In this document: in pieces, positions 1 to 12,960 of the stretch
How the letters are laid out: every line of letters starts with the position of its first letter
Numbering within the stretch: position 1 is the stretch's first letter
Origin: Plantago ovata
Taxonomy: Eukaryota > Streptophyta > Magnoliopsida > Lamiales > Plantaginaceae
NCBI GenBank assembly: GCA_028274465.1
Contig: CM051456.1
Span: forward strand, 112,707,397 to 112,771,396
DNA: 64,000 bases
Direction of reading: 5' to 3'
Program-made: the position numbers and the translations under genes
The notes under the pieces: model-generated
Told to the model about the DNA's origin: nothing
The model's database searches: none
The model's input: only the letters and a program-made list of their open reading frames with translations

Positions 1-252
1 TATTCCCACTACTTTTACTTTATACCTTAATATTATGCGTACCCAGAACTGCAAAATAGCATGGTACGGAGGGATTACATGTTTTGTTCATCCGGACCTT
101 GGTCTAGACTACATTCGGATAATTTTTGTGGACCATTTTAATTTGCAATTTTACCTTTCCATGACATGTTTTTCTATTCATCTATGACGGTGTATAAATT
201 TTGACCTTAGATGTTTTGGATCAGCCTAATGTTCCTTACTTTGGAAATGCAG

Positions 253-1616
253 TCGGAGGTGAACTGTTTGGGAAGTCTGTCGCATCCTAACCTGGTAAAG
301 CTTTTGGGTTATTGTTGGGAAGAAAAAGAACTGTTACTCGTGAATGAATTTATGCAGAAGGGGAGCTTAGAGAATCATCTCTTTAGACGTAAGAACTTTG
401 TAGAAACTATTTGAGAGATTAGATCGAAACTACTTGCTTATGCTGGAATCTTGTTTAAAATTGAAATGCAGGAAGTGCCTCCTTACCATGGGATATCCGA
501 CTCAAGGTAGCCATAGGAGCAGCAAGGGGGCTCACCTTTTTGCACACTTCAGAGAAGGGAATTATTTATAGAGACTTTAGGGCCTCTACCATTCTTCTTG
601 ATGCGGTAAGTTTCTCTTTGGCAGATGCATGGTTTTTTCTCTTCATTACTCACATGCAACTATGCAAGGACTAAGTAAGTACTGGTTGGCAACTTGGGTT
701 ATCATCTTTGCATTTTGTTTCAGGAAAATTTGTTGTGACTAACTCAACCCCTCAATGTCTGACAAGAATTTATACGTCTGAAGGAATGATGGTGGTTTCT
801 TAATGATGCAGCTAACCACACTGTTAAGTTCGAATCGTAGGGCTATTGAGGGAGGGAGGGAGGGAAGGGGTTTATTTGTCATTTTCCCCATCATATACTA
901 GAAAACCTTTTGTATTCCCGGGTAGTGTATGTGTAATTTTAGGCCACTATTTGCTTTTTTTGCAGAGCTACAATGCTAAGTTATCTGATTTTGTCTTAGC
1001 AAAGGTTGGACCTTCCGGGACCTCTAACTATGGTTATGCTGCTCCAGAATACATTGCAATAGGTTAGTGCTCACCTTATCCAATGGAATATAGTTTTGAA
1101 GTTTCATTTACTGACCTCCTATCTTACATAATCTGTTAACTTGTTTAACCCTCTTCAAGTTTTCACTTTTTCACATCCACTCATGATACATTCGACTTTT
1201 GATTCTTTACAGGGCATCTACATGTCAAAAGTGACGTATACAGCTTTGGTGTTGTGTTACTCGAGATGATGACAGGCTTGAGAGCACATGACATGTCGCG
1301 CCCCGCTGGGCAGACTAGTTTAGTTGATTGGATGAAGCCTCTTCTCAGCTCAAAACGCAAACTGAAAACCATTATGGATGCACATATAGCAGGACAGTAT
1401 TCTTCGAAGGCAGCATTACTGGCTGCTCAACTTACCCTTAAATGCTTGGAGTCAGTACCTAAAAAGCGGCCTTCAATGAAAGAAGTCGGAGAAACTTTGG
1501 AGCAGATTGCAGCTGTTGAAAAACCGAAAGAATCCAGGAGTACATCCGCACATACTTCTTCATCTCATCAGCATCGCCAATCCCCTCGCTTTCCAAGATG
1601 GTTCATGTTGTGGTGA
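253..1616 (+). pseudogene. RLCK-VII/PBL-type kinase, left copy (C-terminal exons, damaged)
   Basis: Four exons of a receptor-like cytoplasmic kinase can be read: 253-388 ([20 protein letters not shown]), 472-605 (catalytic loop YRDFRAS), 966-1062 (activation segment) and 1213-1616 (lobe from [14 protein letters not shown] to the stop). Introns are GT-AG. Family members are membrane-associated kinases that relay immune receptor signals. Three changes argue against activity. The DFG magnesium motif reads DFV. Compared with the right-hand copy, about nine codons of the activation loop (the ESHVTTRVM part) are missing in frame. The catalytic-loop Lys is Arg. The N-lobe exon with the glycine loop is not visible and may lie before the window. 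The 27-base in-frame deletion and DFV are not homopolymer errors, so I read this copy as a real degenerate kinase or pseudokinase. Confidence 0.85.
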
Positions 1617-2551
1617 GTCAAGACAACCATGGAAGTAGCTGATTTTTCCTCTGTTTATGGTTTTGAGTTGAAATTTTGATGATTTGTTTTCTTAGAGTCC
1701 AATGATTATACTACTAATATAGTATTTGTATTAGACAAAACTGTTCTACTCAGTAGTCTGTAGATGATGTAGATTTGTGTGTGATGTAGTAAACATGGTC
1801 TATATCTCTTATTCTTTTGTTAGGACATACGTAGTATTTGACAGGATTCTCTGTGTGTGTGTTGTTTGTTACATTAAGCACATATGATGTCATAGTTTAA
1901 AAACTTGAGAAATTACAGCACATTTGTTCAATTCTTAACTTAACTGTGTGATGATTGTGGAAAATGGAATCAGACTCACCTCTTTGACTTTGCCATCTAG
2001 TTCTAGTCTACACTCTGCAAACTCAGATAGTTGACACTTTGTTTTTGTAATTCTTAATCTGTTAATTAGAGGAACTTGACTGGAAGGTGTGTGAGGAATG
2101 TAAACAGATTGTCTTAATCAATAGATCTGTGTGTAAAGTAGCAAACATGGTGTATATTTCTTACTATTCTTTTGGTTAGGACATACATACCCCGCTGTCC
2201 AATGTATATGTACTCTTAGGTTTTATATCTTCTGTGTGTTTGTTGTTTCTTGCAGTAAACATATGATGTCATAGTTTAAAAACTTGACTTATTAGTTATG
2301 ACAACACATTTGTTTAATTCTTGACTTAACTATGCGATGATTGTGGAAAATGGAATCAGAGTTGTTCCATAAAATATATAACACCTTCCAGTCAATTTCC
2401 TCCAACAGTTGAAAAATGTCACCAAAACGAAATGTCAACGAGGTGAGAGTTGAAAGAGGAAAGCAAACAGACTGTCTTAATCAATAGGTATTACTGTGTT
2501 GTTTATAATGTCTATGGCAGGTGTAACTTGAGGACTTGAGATCATCAAATC
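1617..2551. repeat. Tandemly duplicated 3' flank of the left RLCK copy
   Basis: Non-coding. About 200 bases at 1785-1972 (from AAACATGGTCTATAT to GGAAAATGGAATCAG) recur diverged at 2143-2360, so the RLCK 3' flank is duplicated in tandem. The same segment appears reverse-complemented at about 60600-61100, behind the right-hand RLCK copy. No gene is seen. Confidence 0.75.
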
Positions 2552-3987
2552 ATGTCAAGGAGGGTGTATGACAACTGGGGGAGGCTTTATGCAGCTGTCA
2601 TCGACAAACAATAGCTTCAGCGACTCGCACTTCGCCCTAGTATCAGCATTCAGCAGCATCTCTAGTTCAGCCCATTCTAGCTCGCATTTCAGCTTTGACT
2701 CTGTCGAAGGCAACAGTATACAAGTCCTATATGGTGTTGGGACAGGGGTGTTTTGGGACAGTGTACAAGGGATGGGTCGATGAGAAGACTCTCATGCCGT
2801 CCAGACATGGCACTGATGATTGCGGTCAAAGTACCAGAAACCTCAAAGCTACAAAGGTTTTGAATAATTGCTGCAGGTACGGGGATTTCAAATATTTTGT
2901 TTCCCACGTTTTATGCAATTCATTGTGTAGTAGTTAGCTAAATTTGCGAAATGTGGACTTCATGTACTTGTTAGTTCACCTACCACAGTGATATTAGATA
3001 ACTTGTTGATTCTGTAAACAGCATTGTAGAGTATCGTTCAGGTAAGCTTGATGATATTTCAAATACCGTTGCTACATTTCTGGTTTATAGTTTTTATAAC
3101 ATGTCTGAATGTATATTCCTTCCATGTCAGCTGAGTATGATGCTGCTGTTCAGCCTAATGTTCCTCGATTGCAAATGCAGTGGCAGGTGAACTTTCTGGG
3201 AAAGAATTCACATATCAACTTAGTAAAGTTCTTGGGATATTGTTCGGAAGATAAAGAGACGTTACTCGTCTTGAGTTCATGCATGAAGATGGGGAGCCTT
3301 GAAATTTGAAAACCATCTCTCTCTTTAGAGGTAAGAAATCCGAACCTAGCTAATTATTTAAAGATTGCAATTAAAAAACATGCTTATGGTAGAACTCTGG
3401 TTGGGGATGCAGTAAATTACTATTCAGAATCATTATCATGGAATGACCTCTGACTCAAAATCGCCATAGGAGCTGGAAAGGGACTGGCCTTTTCACACAC
3501 TCCAATTATGCAACTTATATACAGAGACTTGAAGACCTCCAATTACTCGACTAGCTAGCTAGGTACAGTTTTAACTGTTTGCTTTTTTGCAGGATTACTT
3601 GGTATATTCTAGCTTAGTAAGAATGGGACATCTATATGTAGAAAGTGATGTGTATGGCTTTGGTGTCACTCTGCTTGAAATGTTGACAGGATTGAGAGCA
3701 GTTGACACGTCACGTTCAGCAGGGCACACTAATGTGGTTGATTGGATGAAAAGAAAGTGGAAACCATTATTCTTTAAATGCAGCATTACAGGAAACTTAC
3801 TCTTAGATGCTTGGAACCAGAGCCTAAAAACCAGCCTTCAAATGACCAAAGTAGTGTAGGTTTTAGAACAGATTGCAGCTATAGAGAAACCAAGAGAATC
3901 CATTATAAGTACATCTGCACAAATTTTGTCATCTCGTCACCACCGCCAACCGCGACATCAGTCGTAGAAAACAAGATGACCAAATAA
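2552..3987 (+). pseudogene. RLCK-VII-type kinase pseudogene with MSRRVYDNW first exon
   Basis: The frame opens with MSRRVYDNWGRLYAAVIDKQ and stops at an in-frame TAG. In another frame it continues into a kinase N-lobe with a glycine loop (GQGCFGTVYKGWVDEK, about 2740-2790), then frameshifts inside the VAVK-type strand. Later exon remnants are 3181-3309 ([20 protein letters not shown], frameshifted), about 3411-3555 (IAIGAGKGLAFSHT and IYRDLKTSN, with a stop) and 3594-3860 ([20 protein letters not shown], frameshifted). The activation-segment exon is missing. Several stops and a missing exon make this a true pseudogene. It shows that the MSR-VYDNW module occurs in front of an RLCK kinase domain as well as in front of the SERK-like kinases. 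Confidence 0.85.
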
Positions 3988-4261
3988 ATTTGTGGGGGGT
4001 TAATTTGGTTAAATCGTAATGTTATTTGTATTCTGTAGAAGTTATAAGAGGCAGACAGGCCATGATCATCTTTTGGACCACTGTCCCACCTTAGTTCCTT
4101 AGTTTATCATCAAAGGTCCATCCTTGACCAACTTTGCGGAAAGTGATTGTGAATGTGATACTGTATTCATCAAAAAAGCAAATGCAAATGTGGTTGGAAA
4201 TTGCTATACCCAATCTTGTGCTGAACTTGCTGCCTTTTGAACATTTCCTGCATTCTCCAAG

Positions 4262-4292
<31 letters not shown>

Positions 4293-4332
4293 GTATCCTA
4301 ATATCTGTCTTGTCTTGTGTTGATTATCCATC
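3988..4332. other. Intergenic, upstream of the CNL gene
   Basis: No gene is seen. A run of about 22 A residues at 4262-4283 lies 50 bases before the CNL start codon. Confidence 0.6.
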
Positions 4333-7300
4333 ATGGCTGAGGCTTCCATACAGTTTCTACTCGAAAATCTGAGCTCACTTATCAAAGCAGAGATTGGATT
4401 GATTTTGGGTGTCAACGATGATATGCATAAGCTCTCCAGCAATCTCACCGCCATCCAGGCTGTGCTCCAAGATGCTGAAGACAAGCAGTTGGACAACAAG
4501 TCGATACGCGACTGGCTACGCAAGCTCAACGACTTATCCTATGAAATCGAGGATGTTCTGGATGAATGTGTTTCTGAACTTGCCAAGCTGGAGCACCAAA
4601 ACAGAATGTCGAAGAGCATTAAGAAGAACTTGTATAAGTGGAAGGTTGCAAGAAGGATAAAAGAAGTGACAGCAAAACTGGATCTCGTGGCTGCAGAGCG
4701 TGCAAAGTTTCATGATTTGCGTGAGACTACTGTTCTGTTGGAAGGTAAAGTTCCTGCTAAGCGTGAGACTGGTTCATTCTTGAATCAGCCTGATCATGTG
4801 TATGGCCGAGATGAAGAGAAAGAGAAATTTGTGGACATCTTGGTGGACGAAGTGAAGGATTGTGCTGAGCTCTCTGTCCTACCTATAGTTGGTGTTGGAG
4901 GACTTGGAAAGACCACTTTCGCTCAGCTGGTATTCAATGATAAGAGAGTCGTTGAGCATTTTGATGTCAAACTTTGGGTTTGTGTCTCTGATGATTTCGA
5001 TCAAAAGATTTTGGTAAAGGCCATGTTAGAATCTGCTACTCGGAGTGGAAGCCCTTCAAATCTTGAACATTTGGACTCGTTACAATATAGCCTTGAGAAG
5101 GAGCTAAACCAGAAAAGGTACCTGCTTGTCCTCGACGATGTCTGGAATGAAGACCAAGAGAAGTGGTCGATGTTAAAAGATTTTTTAACATGTGGTTCGG
5201 CTGGCTCGTCGATTATAGTCACCACACGACTTAAAAAGGTCGCTGATATCATGTCAACTGTTCCGGCTCTTTACTTGGAAGGGTTGTCAGATGAAAGTTG
5301 TTGGTTACTTTTCAAGCAACGTGCTTTCGGAGAAGGGGATGAGGAAGACACAAAGCTCGAAGCCATCGGAAAGCAGATAGTGAGAAAGTGTGGTGGTGTG
5401 CCTTTGGCTGCAAAAGCACTCGGAGGGCTGCTGCGATTCAAGAGGAAAGAAGATGAGTGGATACATGTTAATGAAAGTGAAATGTGGAAACTGCCACAAG
5501 AAGAATCTTCAATTCTGCCAGCTTTGAGGTTAAGTTATCAACATCTTCCGTTCTCGTTGAGGCGTTGTTTTGCTTATTGCGCTTTATTTCCTAAGGACAG
5601 TTGGATAAAAAAGGATGAGTTGGTTCTTCACTGGATAGCTCAAGAATATATTTCATCAGATGGAACATTAAATGACGAAAGTATTGCTGATGAAATATTT
5701 AATGAGTTAGTTTTGAGATCTATGTTTCAAAATGTCAAAATTGATGATTATGATGGGCGTGTTTCATTTCAAATGCATGATCTTATTCACGATCTCGCTC
5801 AATCTATTATGGAGAATAGAGTTCCTGGAGCAAAACTAGAATTCGATGACAGGGAAATATCAAATGCCAAAATCCGCCAAGTAGATTTGCTGAGGAAATT
5901 TGTTGCGTTCCCAACAAGTACTGTACCTGACTTGGATTTGGCTTCCATCTTAGAGAAGTTTATTCGATTGAGAATTCTAGATGCAAGTTACACGAGTATA
6001 CGAGAAGTACCTTCTACCATTGGCAATTTGAGACATGTTAGATACTTGAACTTTTCGAAGACAGCTATCCGAACTCTTCTGGATGCATTATGTTCTCTAT
6101 GGAATTTGAAGGTTCTGAATCTGAATTATTGTGAAGAGCTTCTGTCCTTACCTAAGAAGATGAGACGATTGCGTAATCTTTGTCATCTGTTACTGGAAGG
6201 TTGCTCATTGAGTCACAACTTGGGGAATTGCAGTTCTTGGATCTTGGAGGTGATCTTTATATTTCACAGCTCGATAGAGTGGAAAACCCAGGAGATGCCA
6301 TGAAAGCAAAGTTACGTGAGAAAAAAAACCTCCGGCATTTGAGATTCAGTTGGGAAACAGTCCGTTTAAGCCAGTGGCAGAAAGATATGGATGAAAAGGT
6401 GTTGGAAGCCCTTGAACCTCATCCAAATGTCAAAACATTAGAGATTTTTGGGTTTGGAGGTGAAAATTTGCCTAATTGGATGGGAAGTTATTCAACACTC
6501 GAGAATCTAACTTCTCTTGAATTGTGGGAATGCCCCAATTGCTCATCTCTTCCTCAAGTACTTGGTGGGCTGCCCCATCTAAAAGACGTGGTTTTGAGGG
6601 ATATTGTTGTGGAATACATCATTGAGGATGATGTCGTCCAGGATTTTAATTCAAGGAAGTCAAAATTTCCATCTCTCCACAGACTCTCGTTATACAATCT
6701 TCCCCGTCTAAAGGGCTTGTTAAAAGGGGGAGCAGGAGTGGTGTTCCCAAATCTTGTAGAGCTAACTGCTAGAAACTGCCCTTTGTTCACACTGCCGCAG
6801 CTATCATCTATTAGAGATCTGTGTTGTACCAGCATGATGCTTCCTTCGTTTGACAAGCTTGATAGTCTTACCACTCTTGAGATCGACTTTGACAAGAGCA
6901 AGACTCCTGTTCCCAAAGAGGCCCTACAAAACCTCATCAATCTCAAATCTCTGTCAATCGTGCGGGGTTACGAGCACTCCCTACCAGAGGAAGGGATGCA
7001 AGGTCTAAAGTCTCTTACGTCATTACAGATAAGGGGTTTTGACAGACTAACGTGCTTTCCAGAGATGTGGCTCTCAAATCTCACTGCTTTGGAATCTCTA
7101 GAATTGTGGTACATCCCCGAGTTGGTCGAGATTCCAGAAGGGATTAATGCTTCCCAAACCTTACTTGTCTCAACCTCTTATTTCTTCACAGTATGAAATG
7201 CCTACCAAGCGCATTACAACACCTCACATCACTCCAAACTCTGTACCTGTACGACCTCTCTCAGTTGACTACACTGCCCGATTGGTTGGGAAATTTGACA

Positions 7301-7502
7301 TCTCTTGCTTCCATTACTATCGCGCACTGCCCAAAGCTTGTATCATTTCCAGATAGCATAAGAAAATTGGGAAAACTCAGAAGACTCTCTATCATCCATT
7401 GCCCGGATCTTTGGAGACGAGAAGGGCAGGGGAGAAGAATGGCACAAGATAAGTCACATTCCATATCTGTCAGGCCGAGATGATGGGCTTCTAGATGGTT
7501 AA
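4333..7502 (+). pseudogene. CC-NB-LRR (CNL) disease-resistance gene, frameshifted in the LRR
   Basis: The first open frame (4333-6303, 656 residues) is an intracellular immune receptor. It has an Rx-type coiled-coil N-terminus (MAEASIQFLLENLSSL), P-loop GVGGLGKTTFAQ, kinase-2 LLVLDDVW, an RNBS-B-like VTTRLKK, CGGVPLAAKALGG, RNBS-D CFAYCALFPKD and QMHDLIHDLAQ. Family members bind ADP/ATP as a switch and trigger cell death. LRRs begin near residue 550. About 6205 the frame breaks: the LRR linker after LLLEGC lacks roughly 25 residues relative to typical members. LRRs continue at 6214-7196, a one-base loss near 7146 moves the frame to 7193-7483, and a further loss near 7415 shifts the C-terminus. 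Single exon. The CC-NB part is complete and could yield a truncated protein. Confidence 0.85.
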
Positions 7503-8490
7503 CCATATGAATACCTACACTGCTGTAAGTTCTTACTTATAACTTGTAGAACTGTCTGTTTTCTTTTACCGGATGTTCATAGTTCTCTTGGCATGATCTT
7601 GGAACTTCTGTCATATTGCTAAGTCTGTTGTTTTTACGAAAAAAGATGATCTCCAGATTTTCATTGGCTGATACTTTTTAACGCCTTGTGAATCTTTGGT
7701 ATTTAATGCCATGTATCATTGTTCATGTCATTCTAAATGATTGAGATGCTTGATCAGTTTATATATGTATCATTTATTCTACTAGAAGTATATCTTTCCC
7801 TGTTATTAGGAAACTAAATTGGATTCATATTAAGAAAAAAAATTAATTAGCAGGATTAGCTCTCCCTGATTATCTAATTGCAGTCTTCCAAGTGACATGA
7901 GGCTTTAAGTAGATTCCACATGGATTACATATAGTTTGGTGATAGTTTCTTGGCTGCATGCATTTGTTCAATCCACATCCGTTAATTTGTTGATTGTTTC
8001 CATTGGCTAGCAGCGGATCACCTGCAGGATCCCTGTCCAGAAAGTAAACTTTAGATCTATGTTATTGTTGATAGGTGAATCAATGCACATGTGTATGCTT
8101 GACACACATATGATACAGGCATAGAATTAGTCTGATGTAGGAAAATCCATAGTAAGTTGGAAAGTTGAACCTCATATAAAAATGTTTTGTAATCTTCTAG
8201 TAGTAGTTTAGTTACATCAGAGTTGTTGTATTGATAAAAACTTCATCAAGAAGTTGACTGGTTGGCTGCTCTGCTTATTGTAGGAAGGTTTCCTGGAGAC
8301 AATTTTCGTAGCTGGTCAGCTATGTATGTCAGTGTTGTTTGCAGACTTGTACTCTCTGGATCTTCTTTTATATAGGGAGGAGGGAGAGATGTTTCCATTG
8401 TGTATCTATAGTACGTACTGGTATCAATCTGGAGACTTGTTGAATGATTTTATTGTACACTTTTACATTGCTGCATTCCATAAACTAGTG
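7503..8490 (+). other. CNL 3' flank, shared with inverted copies
   Basis: Non-coding. It matches, reverse-complemented, 49130-50240 and about 51410-52500, which lie behind the other CNL copies. The inverted copies carry an extra intron near the stop codon that is lacking here. Confidence 0.7.
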
Positions 8491-8499
8491 CTCTAAGTT

Positions 8500-8922
8500 T
8501 TGAAGGAGCAGTTATTGGTGACTTTGGTTTGGCCAAACTCATGGACCACAATGATACCCAACAGCCATACATGGAACAGTTGGTCATATTGCTTCAGAGT
8601 ACATATCTTCCTTTAAAATTTCAGAAAAAACAGATGCTTTTGCTTATGGAATCACACTTCTTGAGCTCATTACTGGGCTAAGTGCTTCACGCCTTGCCAA
8701 TGATGATAACGCCAAGATCTTTGATTGAGTAAGAGTTCATGTCATATTGCTGCCTGTGTGATTCAGTAGACCAAGATTTGATTGTTTGAGTTTGTATCTC
8801 AGGTGAAGGGCCTTTTGAAGGAAACGAAAAAGTTGGAAACATTAGTGGATGCAAATCTTGGAGGTAATTACATCCATGAAGAGATGGAGATGCTGATCCA
8901 AGTAGCTGCACTCTGCATATAG
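8500..8922 (+). pseudogene. SERK-like kinase fragment C
   Basis: A fragment of a SERK/BAK1-type kinase starts abruptly with [20 protein letters not shown] and then frameshifts. It continues with the APE-helix region and LLELITG-like sequence, and the Trp codon before the next intron is now TGA (8726-8728). A second exon, 8804-8922, reads [19 protein letters not shown] and ends in an early TAG. It has a single DFG block, unlike genes A and B, and no N-lobe. It is a decayed fragment next to the CNL 3' flank. Confidence 0.8.
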
Positions 8923-10153
8923 ATGGCAGAGGTGGCAGAAACTGAATGATGAAATATATAGTTCGTTCCTTCCTATGCATAATTAAAGAACTATTGTAGT
9001 AGAACATTGTGTTCGGTTGAGACAAAATCTTGTGTTTGTGGCACATTATCAATTTTTGTTAAACACAGGGGCGATTCATTTATAAAAATAATACAGGGGT
9101 CAATCGGCCAAAAACTCGAGAACAGAGTTAGGGCTATGTGATCTTTAAGTACTACTCCATCGAATACTTCGCCTCTGTCAATTGAGTGAAGTTACCAGAA
9201 TACCAGGTAGCCCGATTCCTCAATCATCTGCTCTGTTTACTGTTTTGAACAGTTATAAGCGCTTTATAATGTGTAGTATTATGAAAACTGTACGGGCTAA
9301 TAACATTCGAACAATTTTAATCATGATTAAATTAGATTTGATCTCATACTAGTATGTCATTTCGTTGCAACTAGCTGACAAGATTAACAAAGTTTGAAAG
9401 GTAAAAAAACGAACAAATTTAATCAAGATTAACAAAGTTTGAAAAGTAAAAAAACGATCAATCAAATTAATCCGGAGATTTTCAATAAGAAGAAGCGAAT
9501 TAGTTTAGGGCTTTCGTTCATCTTTGCATATATATATTGTTGGAGGATAATTGATCCATTTAGCTCAGAGTTAAGTCGGTGATCATCGTGTATATATAAA
9601 TACTATGTTTTCTGTACTATTATTCATTTTCCAACTAGACATCATCGGTCATCGGATAATGATTTTTGATGTTAATTATGACATATGCTGCTGAGGAATA
9701 TTTTGTAAGCTACTCATAACATCCAATTCTGACCAGCCATGGTTTGTTCCAAGAAATCTGCCATCGCGAAGCCTATAAGTAAGAAATCTGCCATTTTCTA
9801 ATCTTTATTACGTTCTCACTGGTTGGCAGCAATGGTTATCATCTTAGCAATTGTTTCCATGAAAGCTCTTTGTAATCCCACCAGCATTCAAATTTTTGGG
9901 AATATCCAACTCCACTAGAATTTATGTATGAGAGAATGATGGTGTCTTATTATTATGATCACTTGAAAAATGTTATGTAATTTTGAACCATCTGTGAACT
10001 TACTTTTAGATTTGACATTCATAGAAATTTTTTCCGTGTGTGTGTGGGTGGGGGGGGGGGGGGGGTGGCGCTATTGATTTAACTTTCTCCACAAGTTCTC
10101 ACTTTCTCCACACTCCTCTTATGGATGCAATATTCAACTTTCATTCTTCACAG
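8923..10153. other. Intergenic with RLCK intron remnants
   Basis: No gene is seen. About 9740-9990 has short stretches resembling the introns of the left RLCK copy. A 16-base G run preceded by GT repeats sits near 10035-10066. Confidence 0.5.
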
Positions 10154-10551
10154 GGCATCTGTATGTAAAAAGTGATGTATATGGCTTCGGTGTCGTGTTG
10201 CTCGAGATGATGACAGGCTTAAGAGCAGTTGACACGTCTCGTCCTGCCGGGCAGACTAATTTGGTTGATTGGATGAAGCCTCTGCTGATCAGCTCAAAGA
10301 TCAAGCTAAATACAATTATGGATGCACTCATAGAAGGGCAGTATTCTGCAAAGGAAGCTTTACTGGCTGCTCGACTTACGCTTAAATGCTTGGAGCCAGA
10401 ACCTAAAAACCGGCCTTCAATGAAAGAAGTCGGAGAGGCTCTGGAGCAGATTGCAGCTGTTGACAAACTGAGAGAAACCATGAATAGATCCGCAATGTAT
10501 ATGTCGTTTCTCTGTAATACAACACATCTTTTTACTTGTCAACTTAATTAG
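10154..10551 (+). pseudogene. RLCK-VII-type kinase, isolated last exon
   Basis: The last exon of the RLCK family stands alone. It starts after a CAG acceptor with [20 protein letters not shown] and runs through VDWMKPLL and [20 protein letters not shown] to a stop at 10551. It aligns along its length with the last exons at 1213 and 61734 (minus). No glycine-loop, catalytic-loop or DFG exon precedes it, so no kinase can be made. The frame is clean, but the gene is 5'-truncated. The C-terminal tail after [13 protein letters not shown] differs from the other copies. Confidence 0.85.
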
Positions 10552-11712
10552 AATGTGATGATGATTATGTAAAATGGAGACAGAGAAGAGTCAAGAGAGA
10601 AACCACCACCATTAAGTCCAAAAGATAACATCTTCCACAAACAAAAATAAATGAAAGAGATGCATGATGTTGATTTGGTCTGATTTTTCCACACACTTCA
10701 TTTTTTCCACACACACCACAATAGTCTATCTGCAGATAGACATTCTTATTCGTCTCTTGTTATTTGTGTACTACGTATTGCGTTGATCTGGGGCTTTGAG
10801 GCTGTAACTGTAATAAATCAATTCCTGGATTGACTTGGTATGAATTCGATGAGTAATTATCATTTGTACTAATCTGCGACAATAGTATATTCTAGTACTT
10901 GAATTTTCTCAGTGTGAAAATTTGTTGAAAGCAGGGAAGAACTTTGCTATCAAAGATTTTCTAACGTTTATTTAGTTTTGCTCTGATTATTAGAGATTTC
11001 TGATTCGTTCACACTTGGATTTACCAATTGATGGGAACGGAGATGCAGAAAACTGATATCACTCTGTTTCTCTGGACTTGTGTTTTTGCTACTTGCAATT
11101 GTGGCTTTGTTTGAGATACGTGGAAGGCGTTAACTGGACGTAGACAAAGTTGTGTTTACCTTCTCATCTTCATTATCGTGGAGAGTAAATGCCCAAGTAT
11201 TTTTAATTCTCTGGCTGTGTGTACTGAATGAAGTGACATTCTTATTTTCTTCTTAGCAAGGAATATATCCTGAGAAGTTTGTCATTGACAGATCCTGGTC
11301 CAGATTCTCAAACAAGTCTGGGATGGATTAGACCCGTATCAATGGCGTATCAGTCCGGATTAGTACGTAGTTGTCCTTGTGGGTCTGGTTCATTATTTTG
11401 ACTTATTCTCTGTGCTACATGTGGTTGACTTGACCCATAGCAAAGTAAGTTTCCTTCTAGCAGAAGGCTCCTGCTTTAACTCAACCATGTATAATACAAA
11501 TGTGGCTTTCTGTTAAATTTCCACAAAGGAACCGATCAAAACATGGACTTCTTTTGTTGTGTTGAAGAACATATACAAGAAATGCATGAGAGGGGAAAGA
11601 AGTTAATTTTTACCAGCGGCTTAGTACTATGCTGTCTAAGCCTACTAGTGAGTGTTAATTAGTGGAACAAGTTTGTTTAATCATTATTATATTAAGTAAT
11701 GAGTTGTTAAAT
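10552..11712. promoter_or_regulatory. Intergenic and putative promoter of SERK-like gene A
   Basis: No coding potential is recognised. About 11390-11560 resembles the region upstream of unit D (20666-20830), sharing blocks such as GGTTCATTATT and CTTGACCCAT. The promoter was therefore duplicated with the first exon. A TATA-like GTATAATA lies near 11490. Confidence 0.45.
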
Positions 11713-12820
11713 ATGTCAAGATTAGGAGTATATGACAACTGGGGAAAACTTGTTGGAGCTGTTATTGACAGGGAACAGCTTCAGCGACTGGCCTTTTGCG
11801 ATAGTTTCAGCACCACCTCCAGTAGTTCAGCTGCTTCCATCTCGCGCCTCAGCAGCCTAAGCTCCACTTTCAATTTTGATGCTCTTGTTGCATATCTTGT
11901 TGCCAACGGTATGTACTGCTTCATAATTTGTCCCTTTATTTTCCTTACTTTTAAGCAATCTAGCAATCATTTTCTTTCTTGTTCAGAGCTAGACGAGATT
12001 ACAGCTCCATCTAGCACAAGGGCTACTACTCAAGCCAATGGAAGAGGAGGAGTTGCAGCCTTTCTATTTTCTGCCCCACTTGCTTACTATCGGAGAAAGA
12101 AGTTGCAAGAATATGCAATGAGGTTGCAACAACAATATGATTTATTCCGTATCAAATTGTTTCTTTGATGTTCCTGCAGGTCAGTGGATTATATTATGTT
12201 TGGAATATTTGTGATTTTGTGAAGAGGTGGATTCGGTAAGGTTTACAACGGTCGATTAGCTGATGGTTCATTAGTGGCAGTTAAAAAGAAAAAGGAAGAG
12301 CAGAACGCAGATGGATACGACCAGCAGTTCCTTGCAGAAATAAAAGTGAAGCTTAACATGTGTGAACATCCAACTATACTTCAGTTGCGTGGATTTTGCT
12401 TGACATTAACAGAAAGGATCCTTGTTTATCCTTACATGGCTAACAGAAGTGTTGCATCGTGCTTAAGAGGTACATACGCAGGCTTAAAAATGATCTCTTA
12501 TGTGGAAGGTCTCTGGAGTATAGTATACTGCGTATACTAATAACTATATTAACACAGATAATTTCCGTGTAGTATATATGATTATATGAACAATAATTGG
12601 ACTCATTTTGATGTTACTTCCAATAAGGATTTTTGTTGCATCTGTTGCAGAACGAGCAGAATCACAACCCCCACTTGATTGGCCTACTAGAAAACGCATA
12701 GCCCTCAGTTCTGCTAAAGGGCTCGCTCATTTGCATTACCAGTGCGATAAAAAAGTTATCCATCGCGATGTTAAGGCAGCTAATATATTTCTGAATGATG
12801 ACTTTGAAGCACTTGTTGGC

Positions 12821-12960
12821 GACTTTGGTTTGGTGAAATTCATGGATCACAGGGATGCTCATCTTTCCACAGAAGCGACAGTAATTGGCAACTTTGATTT
12901 TGGGTTGGCAAAGCTCATGGACCATGAAGACACTCATGTTACCACGGCCGTACATGGGAC
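12821..12960 (+). repeat. Duplicated activation segment in gene A
   Basis: Two successive DFG blocks, [19 protein letters not shown] and [19 protein letters not shown], start 75 bases apart in one exon. Only the second leads into GTIGHIAPE. The two blocks are clearly diverged, so the duplication is old. Confidence 0.9.

Noticed and set aside
6180-7196. Independent LRR protein starting at 6180
   Set aside because: It is the continuation of the upstream CNL gene after a frame break, with no start context of its own.
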